Positions 36,478 through 45,361 of a stretch of 64,000 bases of DNA are shown here, one piece after another. Each line of letters starts with the position of its first letter. The stretch's first letter is position 1. The stretch spans positions 186,001-250,000 of the forward strand of contig NZ_BSFN01000007.1 in NCBI RefSeq assembly GCF_027922365.1, given 5' to 3'. This DNA is from Pseudomonas turukhanskensis. Its GTDB lineage: Bacteria > Pseudomonadota > Gammaproteobacteria > Pseudomonadales > Pseudomonadaceae. The translations under genes and the position numbers were made by a program. Under the pieces are notes generated by a model. That model made no database searches. It was not told the origin of the DNA and saw nothing but the letters and a program-made list of their open reading frames with translations.

Positions 36478-36912
36478 ATGAACAAGCTGATCAACACCGT
36501 ACTCGCTACCCGCGCCGGCTTCGGCATCACCATTTTGCGCGTTATTACCGGCCTGACTTTCGCCTCCCACGGCTCGCAAAAACTGTTCGGGCTGTTCGGC
36601 GGCTACGGCCTGGCAGGCACTGGCCAATGGATGGAAAGCATCGGCATCACCCCGGGCTACCTGATGGCTTTGCTGGCTGGCAGCGCCGAATTCTTTGGCG
36701 GCCTGGCGCTGGTGATCGGCCTGTTGGTGCGCCCGGCGGCGGCGTCGCTGATCGTGGCCATGCTCGTCGCCATCTTTGCGGTGCATATCGGTAACGGCTT
36801 CTTCATGGCCACCAACGGCTTTGAATACGCTTTGATTCTGGCCACTATCAGCGCCGCGCTACTGGTTGAAGGCGCAGGCAAATTCTCGCTGGACCGCAAG
36901 ATCGCCGGCTGA
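36478..36912 (+). CDS. DoxX family membrane protein
   Basis: A 144-residue membrane protein with four hydrophobic helices and the DoxX pattern ILRVITGLTFASHGSQKLFGLFGGYGL, GAEFFGGLALVIGLLVRPAA (seen as SAEFFGG...) and VGNGFFMATNGFEYALILA-type C-terminus. The family is linked to redox and sulfur metabolism or oxidative stress; the precise role is unknown. It is a single gene with a terminator immediately after it. Confidence 0.88.
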   Translation: MNKLINTVLATRAGFGITILRVITGLTFASHGSQKLFGLFGGYGLAGTGQWMESIGITPGYLMALLAGSAEFFGGLALVIGLLVRPAAASLIVAMLVAIFAVHIGNGFFMATNGFEYALILATISAALLVEGAGKFSLDRKIAG

Positions 36913-36924
36913 TCCGAGCGCACG

Positions 36925-36953
36925 AAAAAGCCCGCTTAGTGCGGGCTTTTTTT
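36925..36953 (+). terminator. Rho-independent terminator after doxX
   Basis: Stem AAGCCCGC / GCGGGCTT with loop TTAGT, followed by a seven-T run. It lies between convergent doxX and sprT and has A-rich sequence on the other side, so it may work in both directions. Confidence 0.85.
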
Positions 36954-36982
36954 CGTCCAATTTTTTGTGCAGACGTGCTGGC

Positions 36983-37477
36983 CTACTCTTCGCGTTGCTC
37001 GCCGCTGAACACCAAGGTCGCCTTGCAACTGCGGCAGTAGTAGCGCCGCCCTTTGCGTACCAGGGTGTGGCGTTGGGCGGAGAAGGGGAAGTCGCGGTCG
37101 GGGCACGCGCAGCTGTATACGTAGCGGGTAACGCTGCGGCGCTGAATTTCATAGGTGTGGCAACGGTCGGGAGGCAGTTCGTAAACGCCCTGCATGATCA
37201 GTTGCCATTCCTCGCCATGGGGCTGGATATGCGGGCCGAACATTTCGCGGGCGATCATGTGCGCGACCTCATGGGCCACGGTCTGCTTTAAAAAATGGTC
37301 CTGGTTTTCGCGGTACAGCTGGGGGTTGAAGCGCAGCAGGTTTTCATCGAGGTGGGCCACCCCGGCTTTCTGGCCTCGCAACTTGAGGCTGACTTCGGGG
37401 CGGGTAAAGCGGCGTCTGAAAAACGCTTCGGCTTGTTGATAGCAAGCCTCGACACGAGCATTAAGCAGTTCGGGCAT
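36983..37477 (-). CDS. sprT: SprT family zinc metalloprotease
   Basis: A 164-residue SprT protein. The zinc motif is HEVAHMI (His69, Glu70, His73), with a third likely ligand in GPHIQPHGEEW. The C-terminal zinc ribbon has Cys123/Cys125 and Cys148/Cys151 (CRSC). The family is related to eukaryotic SPRTN proteases, but the bacterial substrate is not established. The start at 37477 (MPELLNARVEACY) matches the family N-terminus; the longer frame upstream does not. Confidence 0.9.
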   Translation of the reverse strand: MPELLNARVEACYQQAEAFFRRRFTRPEVSLKLRGQKAGVAHLDENLLRFNPQLYRENQDHFLKQTVAHEVAHMIAREMFGPHIQPHGEEWQLIMQGVYELPPDRCHTYEIQRRSVTRYVYSCACPDRDFPFSAQRHTLVRKGRRYYCRSCKATLVFSGEQREE

Positions 37478-37543
37478 CGAGTTCCTCCGGATAACAGGCG
37501 CGATTATGCCCAAGCGCGCCGCCGACCACTTGCCTAAAACAAC

Positions 37544-37565
37544 GAAACCGCCAAACGGCGGTTTC
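37544..37565 (-). terminator. Hairpin terminator after the Yip1 gene
   Basis: Stem GAAACCGCC / GGCGGTTTC with a 4-base loop, followed on the minus strand by GTTGTTTTAGG. It lies 23 bases after the stop of the Yip1-family gene and upstream of sprT. Confidence 0.65.
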
Positions 37566-37588
37566 ACTGTGTCGCTTATGCACTGGGG

Positions 37589-38188
37589 TTAACTGCGGTA
37601 AATCGGGCCCACGCCCATCTCCCAGAAAATCACCGACATGGCAATCATGGCCACCAGCACCACAAGGCCCACCGCCAGCACCGAGCTGGAGAACAGAAAA
37701 CCTTCGTCCTGGTGAATGTTCATAAAGGTCGGTATGCCCACATACAGCAGGTACACCGTGTAACAGATCGCGGCCGTGCCAACGAACATGGCGAGCCACA
37801 GGTTAGGGTAGAGCGCGGCCAACCCGCCGATAAACAGCGGCGTGGCGGTGTACGCGGCAAACACAATACAGCGGCCCATGTCCGGCGTCGCATCGTAGGT
37901 GCGGGCCATCCAGTTGATAAATGCGCCCATTACCGCGACGCCGCCGAGCATGGCCAAGTAAGTCATGGCCGTCATCCACAAGGCGCTGGCTTCGGTCAGC
38001 ATGACCGGCGAGCCATTGCCCACCGTCCAACCGACCTGGGTTGTTCCTATATAGGCAGACACTGCGGGAATCGCGGCCAGAATCAACACATGGGTCAGAT
38101 ACATGTGACTGATGCTTTCTTCTTCACCGCGGATCTCTTGCCACTCTTGGTCAGGATGCGCGAAAAGCCCCCAAACGTGATGGATCAT
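37589..38188 (-). CDS. Yip1 family membrane protein
   Basis: A 199-residue polytopic membrane protein with an N-terminal MIHHVWGLFAHPDQEWQEIR and five hydrophobic segments (about residues 30-50, 70-95, 105-130, 135-155, 165-190), the pattern of bacterial Yip1-domain proteins. Function unknown. The ATG at 38188 is preferred because GAGGAGG lies 8 bases upstream; a GTG three codons earlier at 38197 overlaps this site. Confidence 0.85.
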   Translation of the reverse strand: MIHHVWGLFAHPDQEWQEIRGEEESISHMYLTHVLILAAIPAVSAYIGTTQVGWTVGNGSPVMLTEASALWMTAMTYLAMLGGVAVMGAFINWMARTYDATPDMGRCIVFAAYTATPLFIGGLAALYPNLWLAMFVGTAAICYTVYLLYVGIPTFMNIHQDEGFLFSSSVLAVGLVVLVAMIAMSVIFWEMGVGPIYRS

Positions 38189-38225
38189 ACGAGACACCTC
38201 CTCTTGTTATAACGGTCGCCCCCCA

Positions 38226-38243
38226 GCGTACCGCCCGGTACGC
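38226..38243. promoter_or_regulatory. Palindrome upstream of the Yip1 gene
   Basis: GCGTACC-GCCC-GGTACGC, 7-bp perfect arms, just upstream of a -10-like TATAAC (minus strand) and the Yip1 start. It could be an operator, or simply a hairpin after the DnaJ-related gene. The rest of 38189-38355 shows nothing else. Confidence 0.3.
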
Positions 38244-38355
38244 GTGAGTAGCGCTGTCGGGTGCAGGGCCGAACCAATGCGACCGTATGTCGCAGTATAG
38301 GCAGGGGCTGGAGGCCGCGTGGAGCGTGGTTTTAGAGCAAATCAGTCTCTAAAGC

Positions 38356-38976
38356 TCAGCGGTAATAGCGAGCAAGAATTTCCATCGCCAAGTTGATGGA
38401 TTGCAGCCGAGAAGTGCTACCGCCGCGGTCCGGATGATGTTCGCTGACCAGTTGGCGGTAACGCTGTTTGATAGTGGCGAGATTGAGCGTTAGGGCGCTT
38501 GCATCGAGTTCGAACAATTCCAGTGCCGCGCGCTTTTCGTCACCGCCTTGCATGCGTTTCCAGAAGCTGGTGAGAAGTTTCACCACATCACCTTCATTGG
38601 TGTCGCGTAAATGGCTTAAATCCAGGTAATAGGCGCGCAGGGGATCCGCTTCACTCAATTGCGCCTGCCCTGCGGAGTAGGGCTGCAGTTGAATGCACAG
38701 GGGGCTGATCGATAAATGACCACTCTGGCTATGCCAAAGGCGATCGCGCAGCACATACAGGGCGTGAAACAACAGAAAATGAGTGCGAAACAGCACCAGC
38801 TTGTCGGTGAGGCCCAGATTGGGGATATGGCTGGAGTGGCGTTTTTTCAGGTGCTGAATAAGCAGGTATTCACTGCAACCTTGCGGCGATTCAGCCAGTA
38901 ATTGCAGCACTTGGGCGCTGAGATCCAGGCAATTGTCTAAATCGGCAGGGGAGGCAGGTGCGGGGTTCACTGTCAT
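38356..38976 (-). CDS. DnaJ-related protein with C-terminal J domain
   Basis: A 206-residue protein. The first 140 residues match the DNAJ-related N-terminal type (CSEYLLIQHLKKR, LFRTHFLLFHALYVLRDRLW, YYLDLSHLRDTNEGDVVKLL). The C-terminus is a short J domain with the HPD motif (SEHHPDRGG, about residues 180-188) but little sequence after helix III. J domains stimulate Hsp70 ATPase; a specific partner is unknown. It appears monocistronic. Confidence 0.87.
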   Translation of the reverse strand: MTVNPAPASPADLDNCLDLSAQVLQLLAESPQGCSEYLLIQHLKKRHSSHIPNLGLTDKLVLFRTHFLLFHALYVLRDRLWHSQSGHLSISPLCIQLQPYSAGQAQLSEADPLRAYYLDLSHLRDTNEGDVVKLLTSFWKRMQGGDEKRAALELFELDASALTLNLATIKQRYRQLVSEHHPDRGGSTSRLQSINLAMEILARYYR

Positions 38977-39087
38977 TGCGCCAGCCTAGCACAGCTATCC
39001 CAACGGCCTGTGTGGCGGAACTCGCAAGGTTCAGGCCTGTCCCACGCAGCAGACAACGGCCCCTGAGCCGTCATGGAGAATCACCCT

Positions 39088-39897
39088 ATGCGCCGGTTGC
39101 GCACCTTTATTGTTATTGCCTCACTGCTGTTCGCAGGCTTTGCCCAAGCCGCGCCCTCCGCCGAACCCTGGGATATCTGGAACGCCAGCGACGAAAGCCG
39201 TGCGGCCCATATCGACCATAGTGCCTGGCAGGAACTGCTCAATCGCTACCTGAAAGTCAGCCCCAAAGACGGCATCGCTCGATTCGATTACGCCCATGTC
39301 GACTCGGTGCACCGCCGCTTGCTGGACGTGTATATCGACCAGCTCAGCGACCTCGATCCACGTCAATTCACCCGTGCCGAACAGTTCGCTTACTGGGTCA
39401 ATCTCTATAACGCGCTGGTCACGCAACTGGTGCTGAAGAAATACCCGGTCGACTCCATCACCAGCCTGGGTGCCTGGTACCAGTTCGGCCCGTGGGACAA
39501 GAAAGTTACTGAAGTCGCGGGTCATAAGCTCACCCTCAACGATATTCAGCACCGCATTCTGCGGCCGATCTGGAGAGACCCTCGGGTGTTTTATGTGCTC
39601 AATTGCGCCAGCCTCGGTTGCCCGAATCTACCGGCGTTTACCCTGAGTGCCAAGAATACTGAACAGCAGCTGGCCGACGGCGCGCGCGCTTACATCAATG
39701 ATCCGCGTGGGGTTGCCTTTGAAGACAACCAACTGGTGCTGTCGCGTATCTACGACTGGTATGCCGATGACTTTGGGGGAGAGAAGGGCGTACGCCGGCA
39801 CCTGCTCGACCATGCTGAGCCCGCGCTGGCGCAAAAACTGAAGCGCTTTGACGGCAAAGTGCGCTACCGCTTTAGCTGGGACCTGAACAAGTACTAG
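39088..39897 (+). CDS. DUF547 domain secreted protein
   Basis: A 269-residue protein with a signal peptide (MRRLRTFIVIASLLFAGFAQAA). The DUF547 core is visible: FAYWVNLYNALVTQLVLKKYPV, GHKLTLNDIQHRILRP, RVFYVLNCASLGCPNLP and FLS-type end LVLSRIYDWYADDFG. The cysteine in NCASLGCP is conserved in the family. The ATG at 39088 is preferred to one at 39073 since GGAG lies 9 bases before it. It is convergent with the fimbrial operon. Confidence 0.88.
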   Translation: MRRLRTFIVIASLLFAGFAQAAPSAEPWDIWNASDESRAAHIDHSAWQELLNRYLKVSPKDGIARFDYAHVDSVHRRLLDVYIDQLSDLDPRQFTRAEQFAYWVNLYNALVTQLVLKKYPVDSITSLGAWYQFGPWDKKVTEVAGHKLTLNDIQHRILRPIWRDPRVFYVLNCASLGCPNLPAFTLSAKNTEQQLADGARAYINDPRGVAFEDNQLVLSRIYDWYADDFGGEKGVRRHLLDHAEPALAQKLKRFDGKVRYRFSWDLNKY

Positions 39898-39929
39898 GCC
39901 CGTTCAGGTCGCCTTGGAACGTATGGGAT

Positions 39930-41108
39930 TTATTCGAAGTCAGAGTCAATGATGAGGGCGACGTCACCTTTGAATGTTTTGCCGAAAGTCTCTGGATGCT
40001 CCTTCAAATAGGACGGGGCAATGCCGAACATATAAACCATGTACACATCTCTATGAAACGCAAATCCTAAATCGGCGGTTAAGCGCAGAGGCTTATCAGG
40101 ACGTAACGCTTCAGTGAAGGTTGCTGTATGCACTCTGTCGGCGCGTATACCGGTGCTCATTGGGATGAGCATGTTTCCATCAGAAAGAGCACAGCTTCCA
40201 TCTAAAACATGCTGACAACGAATAGTGGTTGTGACTTTGGGCATGTTGGTTTTCAGCAGTGTGTCAAAGTAAGCGTAACGAATGTGTCGTTCATCGGGCC
40301 CAACGCTGATACTTTGCAATGGTGCGGAAATTAACGAGAACTCTGTATAAGCTTCCAGAGTGACCCAGCCGGATATTGTTACCCCGTCAAATAATTCGCC
40401 TGACCCGGTAACATTGCCTTCTGCGTCAAAAAAGTTATATCTGACGGTGTCCGCCCATCTGCTTGAAGTAAACTGATGTGTGCCGGAGGGGAGTTTGCCG
40501 TAAATATCATTGTCATAACGAAATTTTACTGCATTAAAACTCACTGACATTATTGTATCAGTCGGCAGATTTAGGGAATCGAAGGTAAGCGTGCACGTAG
40601 TATATCGCAGGGTGTGAGCAAGTCGGTAGACCCGCGTCACTCCGCTTTCATACGACAATGGGTTGAGTGTTCGGGAGGGAGAAGAGCCATTACAGGTGCT
40701 GGCTGTCATAGGCATGTTAGCGTAAGTCTGCAAGCGATAGTATCGCCGCGCCTGTGTGTCATAGGCATGAAAACTCATAGCAATGTTGGTGCCCTCATAA
40801 TTAACCGATGCAGAGCCATAGCCTGTAGCGGCGTAAAGCGTCACAGTTACTTTGCTAGTCCCGGCAGGAACCACGAACTCGGACCGTGGGCTTACCGGCC
40901 AGCATAATGTGCTGTCAGACTCGCCACAATAAGCGTTCCAGTACGGAAATTGCGGGTCAGTGTTGTTGGCAACTGTAGCAATGATGCCTACACCGTGAGG
41001 GTTGCCAGGCCGCATAATTCTAAAGCCGCTTTCTGCTGGAACCTGGTAAGTAACGGCAAGGCATAGGGAAGATAAAGTTAGCAGCAGTAACGTAATCAGA
41101 TATCGCAT
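39930..41108 (-). CDS. Class 5 fimbrial tip adhesin/minor subunit (CooD/CfaE/CblD-like)
   Basis: A 392-residue exported protein with a signal peptide (MRYLITLLLLTLSSLCLA). Its position after a CS1-type usher, its size, two-domain appearance (Cys-containing lectin-like N-terminal half, C-terminal pilin-like half beginning near TTTIRCQHVLDGSC) and single copy fit the tip adhesin CooD/CfaE/CblD. It overlaps the usher stop by 13 bases. The fragment is richer in A/T than the flanking genes. The receptor is unknown. Confidence 0.8.
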   Translation of the reverse strand: MRYLITLLLLTLSSLCLAVTYQVPAESGFRIMRPGNPHGVGIIATVANNTDPQFPYWNAYCGESDSTLCWPVSPRSEFVVPAGTSKVTVTLYAATGYGSASVNYEGTNIAMSFHAYDTQARRYYRLQTYANMPMTASTCNGSSPSRTLNPLSYESGVTRVYRLAHTLRYTTCTLTFDSLNLPTDTIMSVSFNAVKFRYDNDIYGKLPSGTHQFTSSRWADTVRYNFFDAEGNVTGSGELFDGVTISGWVTLEAYTEFSLISAPLQSISVGPDERHIRYAYFDTLLKTNMPKVTTTIRCQHVLDGSCALSDGNMLIPMSTGIRADRVHTATFTEALRPDKPLRLTADLGFAFHRDVYMVYMFGIAPSYLKEHPETFGKTFKGDVALIIDSDFE

Positions 41109-43423
41109 TGCAGTCTGCCTAAATAAATTTCGTTGGAGTTTTTATCGCGATCTACCAACAAATTGTTTATTCCTGCGCATTCCTGGCCTCGGCGGTAAAG
41201 AGCAATGGAGGGTTCGGATCGACTTACGGTGAGCGAAAAATATCCATTTTTATCTGTTACCGTTTTGCTCGCATGGTTAACGACTGCCACGCCCGCTTCG
41301 GGTTGGCCCTTTAACATAACTCGTCCGAAAACATGAATTTTGTCGGTCTCATGTTTGTAATCAACCTTGTGAACACGGTAGGGTTTGACTGCTAAGCTCG
41401 CATAGTTTGGGTCTAATGCAATATTGTCAGTTTCTGGATAAATAATTAGCGTGCCGTCGGAAGGTAAATCCAGATGATGTAATTTATTATGGGTAATGCT
41501 TTCTGACTGATTATTAATATTGAAATTCGTAGGTTGGCCGCTGGCATTGTTTTCAGCGGTATTGTTGAAAACCAGAGCGCTTGTTTTCGGTGAGCTATGT
41601 GCCTGCATACCATGGCGCGACAAAAAAGTATAACTATCTGCATTCACATAGAAGCTTCTGTCCGAGGATGTTCCCTTGAAATAACCAAAATCCGAGTTGA
41701 ACTGCTCGTTGGTGTATCGGGCGCCTGAGCCATACTGGTTTAGCTTGCCGTCAGCGAACCGAACTTCTGGCCGTAGTTGGAAGCGATCGGTAATCTGCAT
41801 GTCGTTCACAACATGGCTGTTCGTGGAGCCAGATTCGGACTGCACACCAACTGTAGGCCGAAACCAGTTGGAATGGGCCGCGGGTGTGTAGGTGACAGAG
41901 GCGCCAATTCTTTTATCGTCACCCAACTCACTGCTTACATAAAAAGAATAATCGAAGATGCCAACCGCTGTAGTATGCCGAGTGCGCAAACGCGAGGTGA
42001 CGCGCTTGTAGGCGGTGACAATGGGTTTGCTATAGCGGGATTCAGTGTAATAGTCATTTCGGCGTCTAGGGTCGTAAACGCTTTGGGATTGGTTGTAGAA
42101 AAGGTCGATGCGGGTATCGTTGGATATACGTCGTGAAGCGCCGACGCTGTACGACGTGCTGTCACGTGAACCGAATTGTTTCGACATGCTCGTGTAGAGA
42201 TCATTACCTTTTATGGAGGTTTGGTATCCCGCTGTCACACTATGGTCGGTTTGCTTGTCTTTGAAGGTGGACTCGATACTTCCTGTCAAACCCTTAAAAC
42301 TGGGAAAGCGAAGGCTGGTGGTATACCAACCCATGGTCGGTAACGCACTAGCGCCAAGGGAGACTCCATGCAATGTTTGCAAGTAACGAATATATGGCTC
42401 ATCACCGCTTCGCTGTGACGTTGTGTCCTTGCGCAGGCTTGCCATGCCAACGTCGACCCTAAGCATGCCGGGGGAGTTGCCGGTTCTGCTGATTGCCCGG
42501 TCATAGCTTTCTACGACTCTGCCATCCACGACCTCTTCAATTCTGACGGTGTTGCCGGAAGCCGAAGACGGGATATCCAATCGGTTGATACCCTGCATGA
42601 CTTGCGTACTTCTAATCAGTTTTCCGACGTCGTCATAGATATTAACAAGGCCGTCATATTTGGCATCGATGATGATCGGTTCTGCTTGACTGTCAAATTC
42701 GCTTTTGTGCTCATTGCTGTGCTGAAGGCTGATGCCTTTGGTACTGCCTACTCCCAAGTTCACCAGGTCCGATGTCGGACCCTTTTGTACATAGCCAGAA
42801 AGTTGGAGCAATGGCGAGACGTCGTAGTTATACGAAAACGACTGTGCCGACAGCTTGCCGACGGCCATATCATAATAAATATTGGTGTAAACACTGGAGT
42901 TTTCGGTTACGCCCGCATTTGCATCGGCAGTCCAATAACCATGACGGTACGTGTAATTGTCTCCCTGGCTTTCACTGTAGACAACAGACTGGCGTGCCAC
43001 GAGTGCAGGTTCGCTTTCCAGTGCTGCAAAACTTTTATTGGCTAGTTCATACAGAACCTTAAAACGGCCGGAGTCATAGTCGTAACTGAAATTAAAAAAT
43101 TTGTAGCGTTCGCACATAGGCAGCGGCGAAGTGTCGCAGGAATAGCGCAGATTTCGAGCCGGGCGCAATGATTTGAGGGCTGTACTCAGGTCGTTGATGG
43201 TCCTGGTTTCTGTGTTAAATATAATTCGGTAGTTTTTTGTGATGTCCAACCAGGCTTCGGAAGGCGCTTCATTTATGCTGAGGGCGATTGGAAGGTATCT
43301 GGGGTCGGTGTCAAAATTACTATTTTTCTTAAATGCTACTTGTACATGCTCGTGGTTCGCTGAACGTACAGCTTCTGCACACACGAACAATGCGAACGCC
43401 AGTGTTGACTTAGCTATTTTCAT
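41096..43423 (-). CDS. Class 5 fimbrial outer-membrane usher (CooC/CfaC-like)
   Basis: A 775-residue outer-membrane usher with a signal peptide (MKIAKSTLAFALFVCAEAVRSA). It is of the alternative (alpha) type rather than FimD: beta-barrel strands such as YRHGYWTADANAG and SVGASRRISNDTRIDLFYNQS, a plug-like middle, and a C-terminal carboxypeptidase-regulatory-like domain with GRVMLKGQPEAGVAVVNHASKTVTDKNGYFSL ahead of a final Cys pair (RGQECAG...LQCDI). It follows the major pilin after a 68-bp gap with a stem-loop. Codon use includes many TTA/ATA-type codons, unlike neighbours. Confidence 0.85.
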   Translation of the reverse strand: MKIAKSTLAFALFVCAEAVRSANHEHVQVAFKKNSNFDTDPRYLPIALSINEAPSEAWLDITKNYRIIFNTETRTINDLSTALKSLRPARNLRYSCDTSPLPMCERYKFFNFSYDYDSGRFKVLYELANKSFAALESEPALVARQSVVYSESQGDNYTYRHGYWTADANAGVTENSSVYTNIYYDMAVGKLSAQSFSYNYDVSPLLQLSGYVQKGPTSDLVNLGVGSTKGISLQHSNEHKSEFDSQAEPIIIDAKYDGLVNIYDDVGKLIRSTQVMQGINRLDIPSSASGNTVRIEEVVDGRVVESYDRAISRTGNSPGMLRVDVGMASLRKDTTSQRSGDEPYIRYLQTLHGVSLGASALPTMGWYTTSLRFPSFKGLTGSIESTFKDKQTDHSVTAGYQTSIKGNDLYTSMSKQFGSRDSTSYSVGASRRISNDTRIDLFYNQSQSVYDPRRRNDYYTESRYSKPIVTAYKRVTSRLRTRHTTAVGIFDYSFYVSSELGDDKRIGASVTYTPAAHSNWFRPTVGVQSESGSTNSHVVNDMQITDRFQLRPEVRFADGKLNQYGSGARYTNEQFNSDFGYFKGTSSDRSFYVNADSYTFLSRHGMQAHSSPKTSALVFNNTAENNASGQPTNFNINNQSESITHNKLHHLDLPSDGTLIIYPETDNIALDPNYASLAVKPYRVHKVDYKHETDKIHVFGRVMLKGQPEAGVAVVNHASKTVTDKNGYFSLTVSRSEPSIALYRRGQECAGINNLLVDRDKNSNEIYLGRLQCDI

Positions 43424-43452
43424 GAGCTGTTACTAGCAAATACAAGTGGAGC

Positions 43453-43478
43453 GATTGCCCTCACTTAGGAGGGCAATC
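43453..43478 (-). promoter_or_regulatory. Stem-loop between major pilin and usher genes
   Basis: Perfect 10-bp stem GATTGCCCTC / GAGGGCAATC with a 6-base loop, in the 68-bp gap between pilin and usher. There is no T-tract on the transcribed strand. It is probably a partial terminator or mRNA stabiliser that keeps pilin in excess over usher, as known for CS1/CFA-I-type operons. Confidence 0.65.
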
Positions 43479-43491
43479 AGTGTTTTGGGTA

Positions 43492-44052
43492 TCAGATATT
43501 AGACTCGAAAATCATATCCACGCTGGCGGTATAGTTACCTGGCGCCGGAGTTGGATTCGGGCCAGGGATCACAACGCCATTCGCATCTTTCATATTGGTG
43601 GTGCTTGGTTCAAGAACAAGTTGGTAGGTCGTGAAGTCACCGGTAGCGTTCTTGGCTTTTTCATATACCGTAGCTGGGATCATGGTCACGTTCGATACGC
43701 TGGTACCTTTGGTGGGCTCGGATGCTTCAATGGACACGTTAATTGGAATTTCCTTCCTGCCTTCGGTCAATACAGCATTCGATGTCAAGACGACAGTTAC
43801 ATCGTTAGAAGATTTAATTTTGAAACCGGTTTTGCTCGGGCTGTTGAAGTCGTTGGTTTGATCGTTCCAGCTTACTGCGATGGGAGTCACTGGCCAGGTG
43901 CCGGAAATAGCATCAACCTGGAAGGCGCCAGCCGGGTCCGTAATGGTAGCTGTAACGCTGACACTACGGTCGATAGTGGCTGCCATGGCTGCCGCCGAGA
44001 AGAGTGTTGCACCGATAGCACAGGTAGCCAGTTTGTAGAACTTTTTCATCAT
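43492..44052 (-). CDS. CS1-type fimbrial major subunit (CooA/CfaB-like)
   Basis: A 186-residue pilin with a signal peptide (MMKKFYKLATCAIGATLFSAAAMA) and mature start ATIDRSVSVTATITD, close to the class 5 pilin pattern in which a short N-terminal beta strand is donated to the next subunit. There are no cysteines in the mature part, as in CS1-family major pilins. It has the best ribosome-binding site of the operon (AAGGAAAC). The neighbouring chaperone and usher confirm the assignment. Confidence 0.87.
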   Translation of the reverse strand: MMKKFYKLATCAIGATLFSAAAMAATIDRSVSVTATITDPAGAFQVDAISGTWPVTPIAVSWNDQTNDFNSPSKTGFKIKSSNDVTVVLTSNAVLTEGRKEIPINVSIEASEPTKGTSVSNVTMIPATVYEKAKNATGDFTTYQLVLEPSTTNMKDANGVVIPGPNPTPAPGNYTASVDMIFESNI

Positions 44053-44092
44053 GTTTCCTTAGTCAAGGTATTTGCCGGTTGTGTATCAGGAG

Positions 44093-44896
44093 TCACTGAA
44101 TAGTTATGCTGTACTCCTGGTTATCTTGAGCGACGAATTTCGCCTTCTCAAAATTCTCATTCCCCGTTAGGGAGTTGCCGGTTAAGGCTGCATTAGTGAA
44201 CGATACGGTAGTGCCCTTGTTGCCCCTCAGTGCCAAGTTTCCGAGTGAGAGACTTTTGGCGCCGAAATAAACGCGTAATTGTTTGATATCCAAGGAGGTG
44301 GCAGACGTGTTTAAAAGGTTAAAGTCAATTCCGTCGGCGGTTCGCTTTCGTCTGATCTCGAGACTTTTAGGGCTCGCTGTTTTTTTGTCCTGAACAATCA
44401 ACACGGATCCGCTGCCAATGTACAGCCGCACGGCGCCACTTATATTTTGAGTGTCTTCTAACTGTTGCTTATCTTCTGTTGAGAGGGCTGCAAGCAGTGC
44501 CGGGTTGTCTTTCAACGCTGCATCGGCAGATTTCGGAATAATTCGGACTCGGTAATACTCTTCAGTATTTATAGTTTTCGAGCTGGCGGCGCGAACCAGT
44601 CTTATCTTCTTGGTTTGTTTTGCCGGTATGGCGACGGACTCGGGAAGTATGTCGTAGTTATGTACTTTTTTCTCGAGGTCGTACTCCACCTTGTCTGAGC
44701 TTCCAATGCGGCCCTCATAGACTTCAATGTCAGCAAATATCAATTTATTGCTGTCGTTTTTGGCCGTTATTTCTATTTCGCGGTCGTTGAAATCCTGGAA
44801 GTAAAAATTTTTGTCCAGGCTGACGCCAAAGCTGTTGGCGTGGGCTATTGGTAGGAAGACAAACATCAACATTAAAAATCTGTAAGCAAAGTGCAT
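44093..44896 (-). CDS. Class 5 fimbrial periplasmic chaperone (CooB/CfaA-like)
   Basis: A 267-residue periplasmic protein with a signal peptide (MHFAYRFLMLMFVFLPIAHA). It has two immunoglobulin-like halves: ITAKNDSNKLIFADIEVYEG, then IPAKQTKKIRLVRA (the edge strand carrying basic residues) and YYRVRIIPKS, ending with NEN...EYSITIQ. It is the first gene of the operon, the usual order being chaperone, pilin, usher, tip. GGAG precedes the ATG. Confidence 0.85.
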   Translation of the reverse strand: MHFAYRFLMLMFVFLPIAHANSFGVSLDKNFYFQDFNDREIEITAKNDSNKLIFADIEVYEGRIGSSDKVEYDLEKKVHNYDILPESVAIPAKQTKKIRLVRAASSKTINTEEYYRVRIIPKSADAALKDNPALLAALSTEDKQQLEDTQNISGAVRLYIGSGSVLIVQDKKTASPKSLEIRRKRTADGIDFNLLNTSATSLDIKQLRVYFGAKSLSLGNLALRGNKGTTVSFTNAALTGNSLTGNENFEKAKFVAQDNQEYSITIQ

Positions 44897-45361
44897 GGGT
44901 GTCTCCGGGCCTACTTTGGATAATTTTTTGCAAATTGGGTGGCCATGGGGCTTCAGTTGTTTCGGCTTGGTGAGATGAATTAAGTGAGCGCAATATATAG
45001 AACTGCTTTTTGCTTGGGTGTAGTTTCGCTCTCTCGTGGATGTAGGCTGATTCGCACGAAATCATCACTCCGTTAGATATAAGTTCTATCAATCGATTGC
45101 CAGGCGGCAATTTCGAAAACATGCCCATTACTACGCTTTCGATTGTTGGGTGTTGAGACGGTAAGTTTTTGGTCGCTGTGCTGGCAGCACATATAGGTGC
45201 AAGAGACTTGCGCCCGTTATTGGCTGTAGCCGCCGGCATCTGACGCCTGCCAGTGCCATTGTCTGGATCCTCGGGCCCTGATGGGCTGGGGTTCGATTTT
45301 TAGGATTTGTGGGTAAAATGCGCGGCTGACCACCTTCTAGTACTCGCGGACCTTTCGAATC
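44897..45361. other. Long non-coding gap between the fimbrial operon and ttcA
   Basis: 465 bp without a convincing gene. The left part (to about 45120) is AT-rich like the fimbrial operon and should hold its promoter; a TATATA stretch at about 44994-44999 is the best -10 candidate on the minus strand. The right part is ordinary GC-rich DNA before ttcA and ends the acquired-looking segment. No tRNA or attachment-site repeat was seen. Confidence 0.5.

Noticed and set aside
44745..45239. Minus-strand open frame overlapping the 5' end of the fimbrial chaperone
   Set aside because: It overlaps the signal peptide region of the chaperone in another frame, has no ribosome-binding site and no recognisable domain; the region is more likely the operon promoter.
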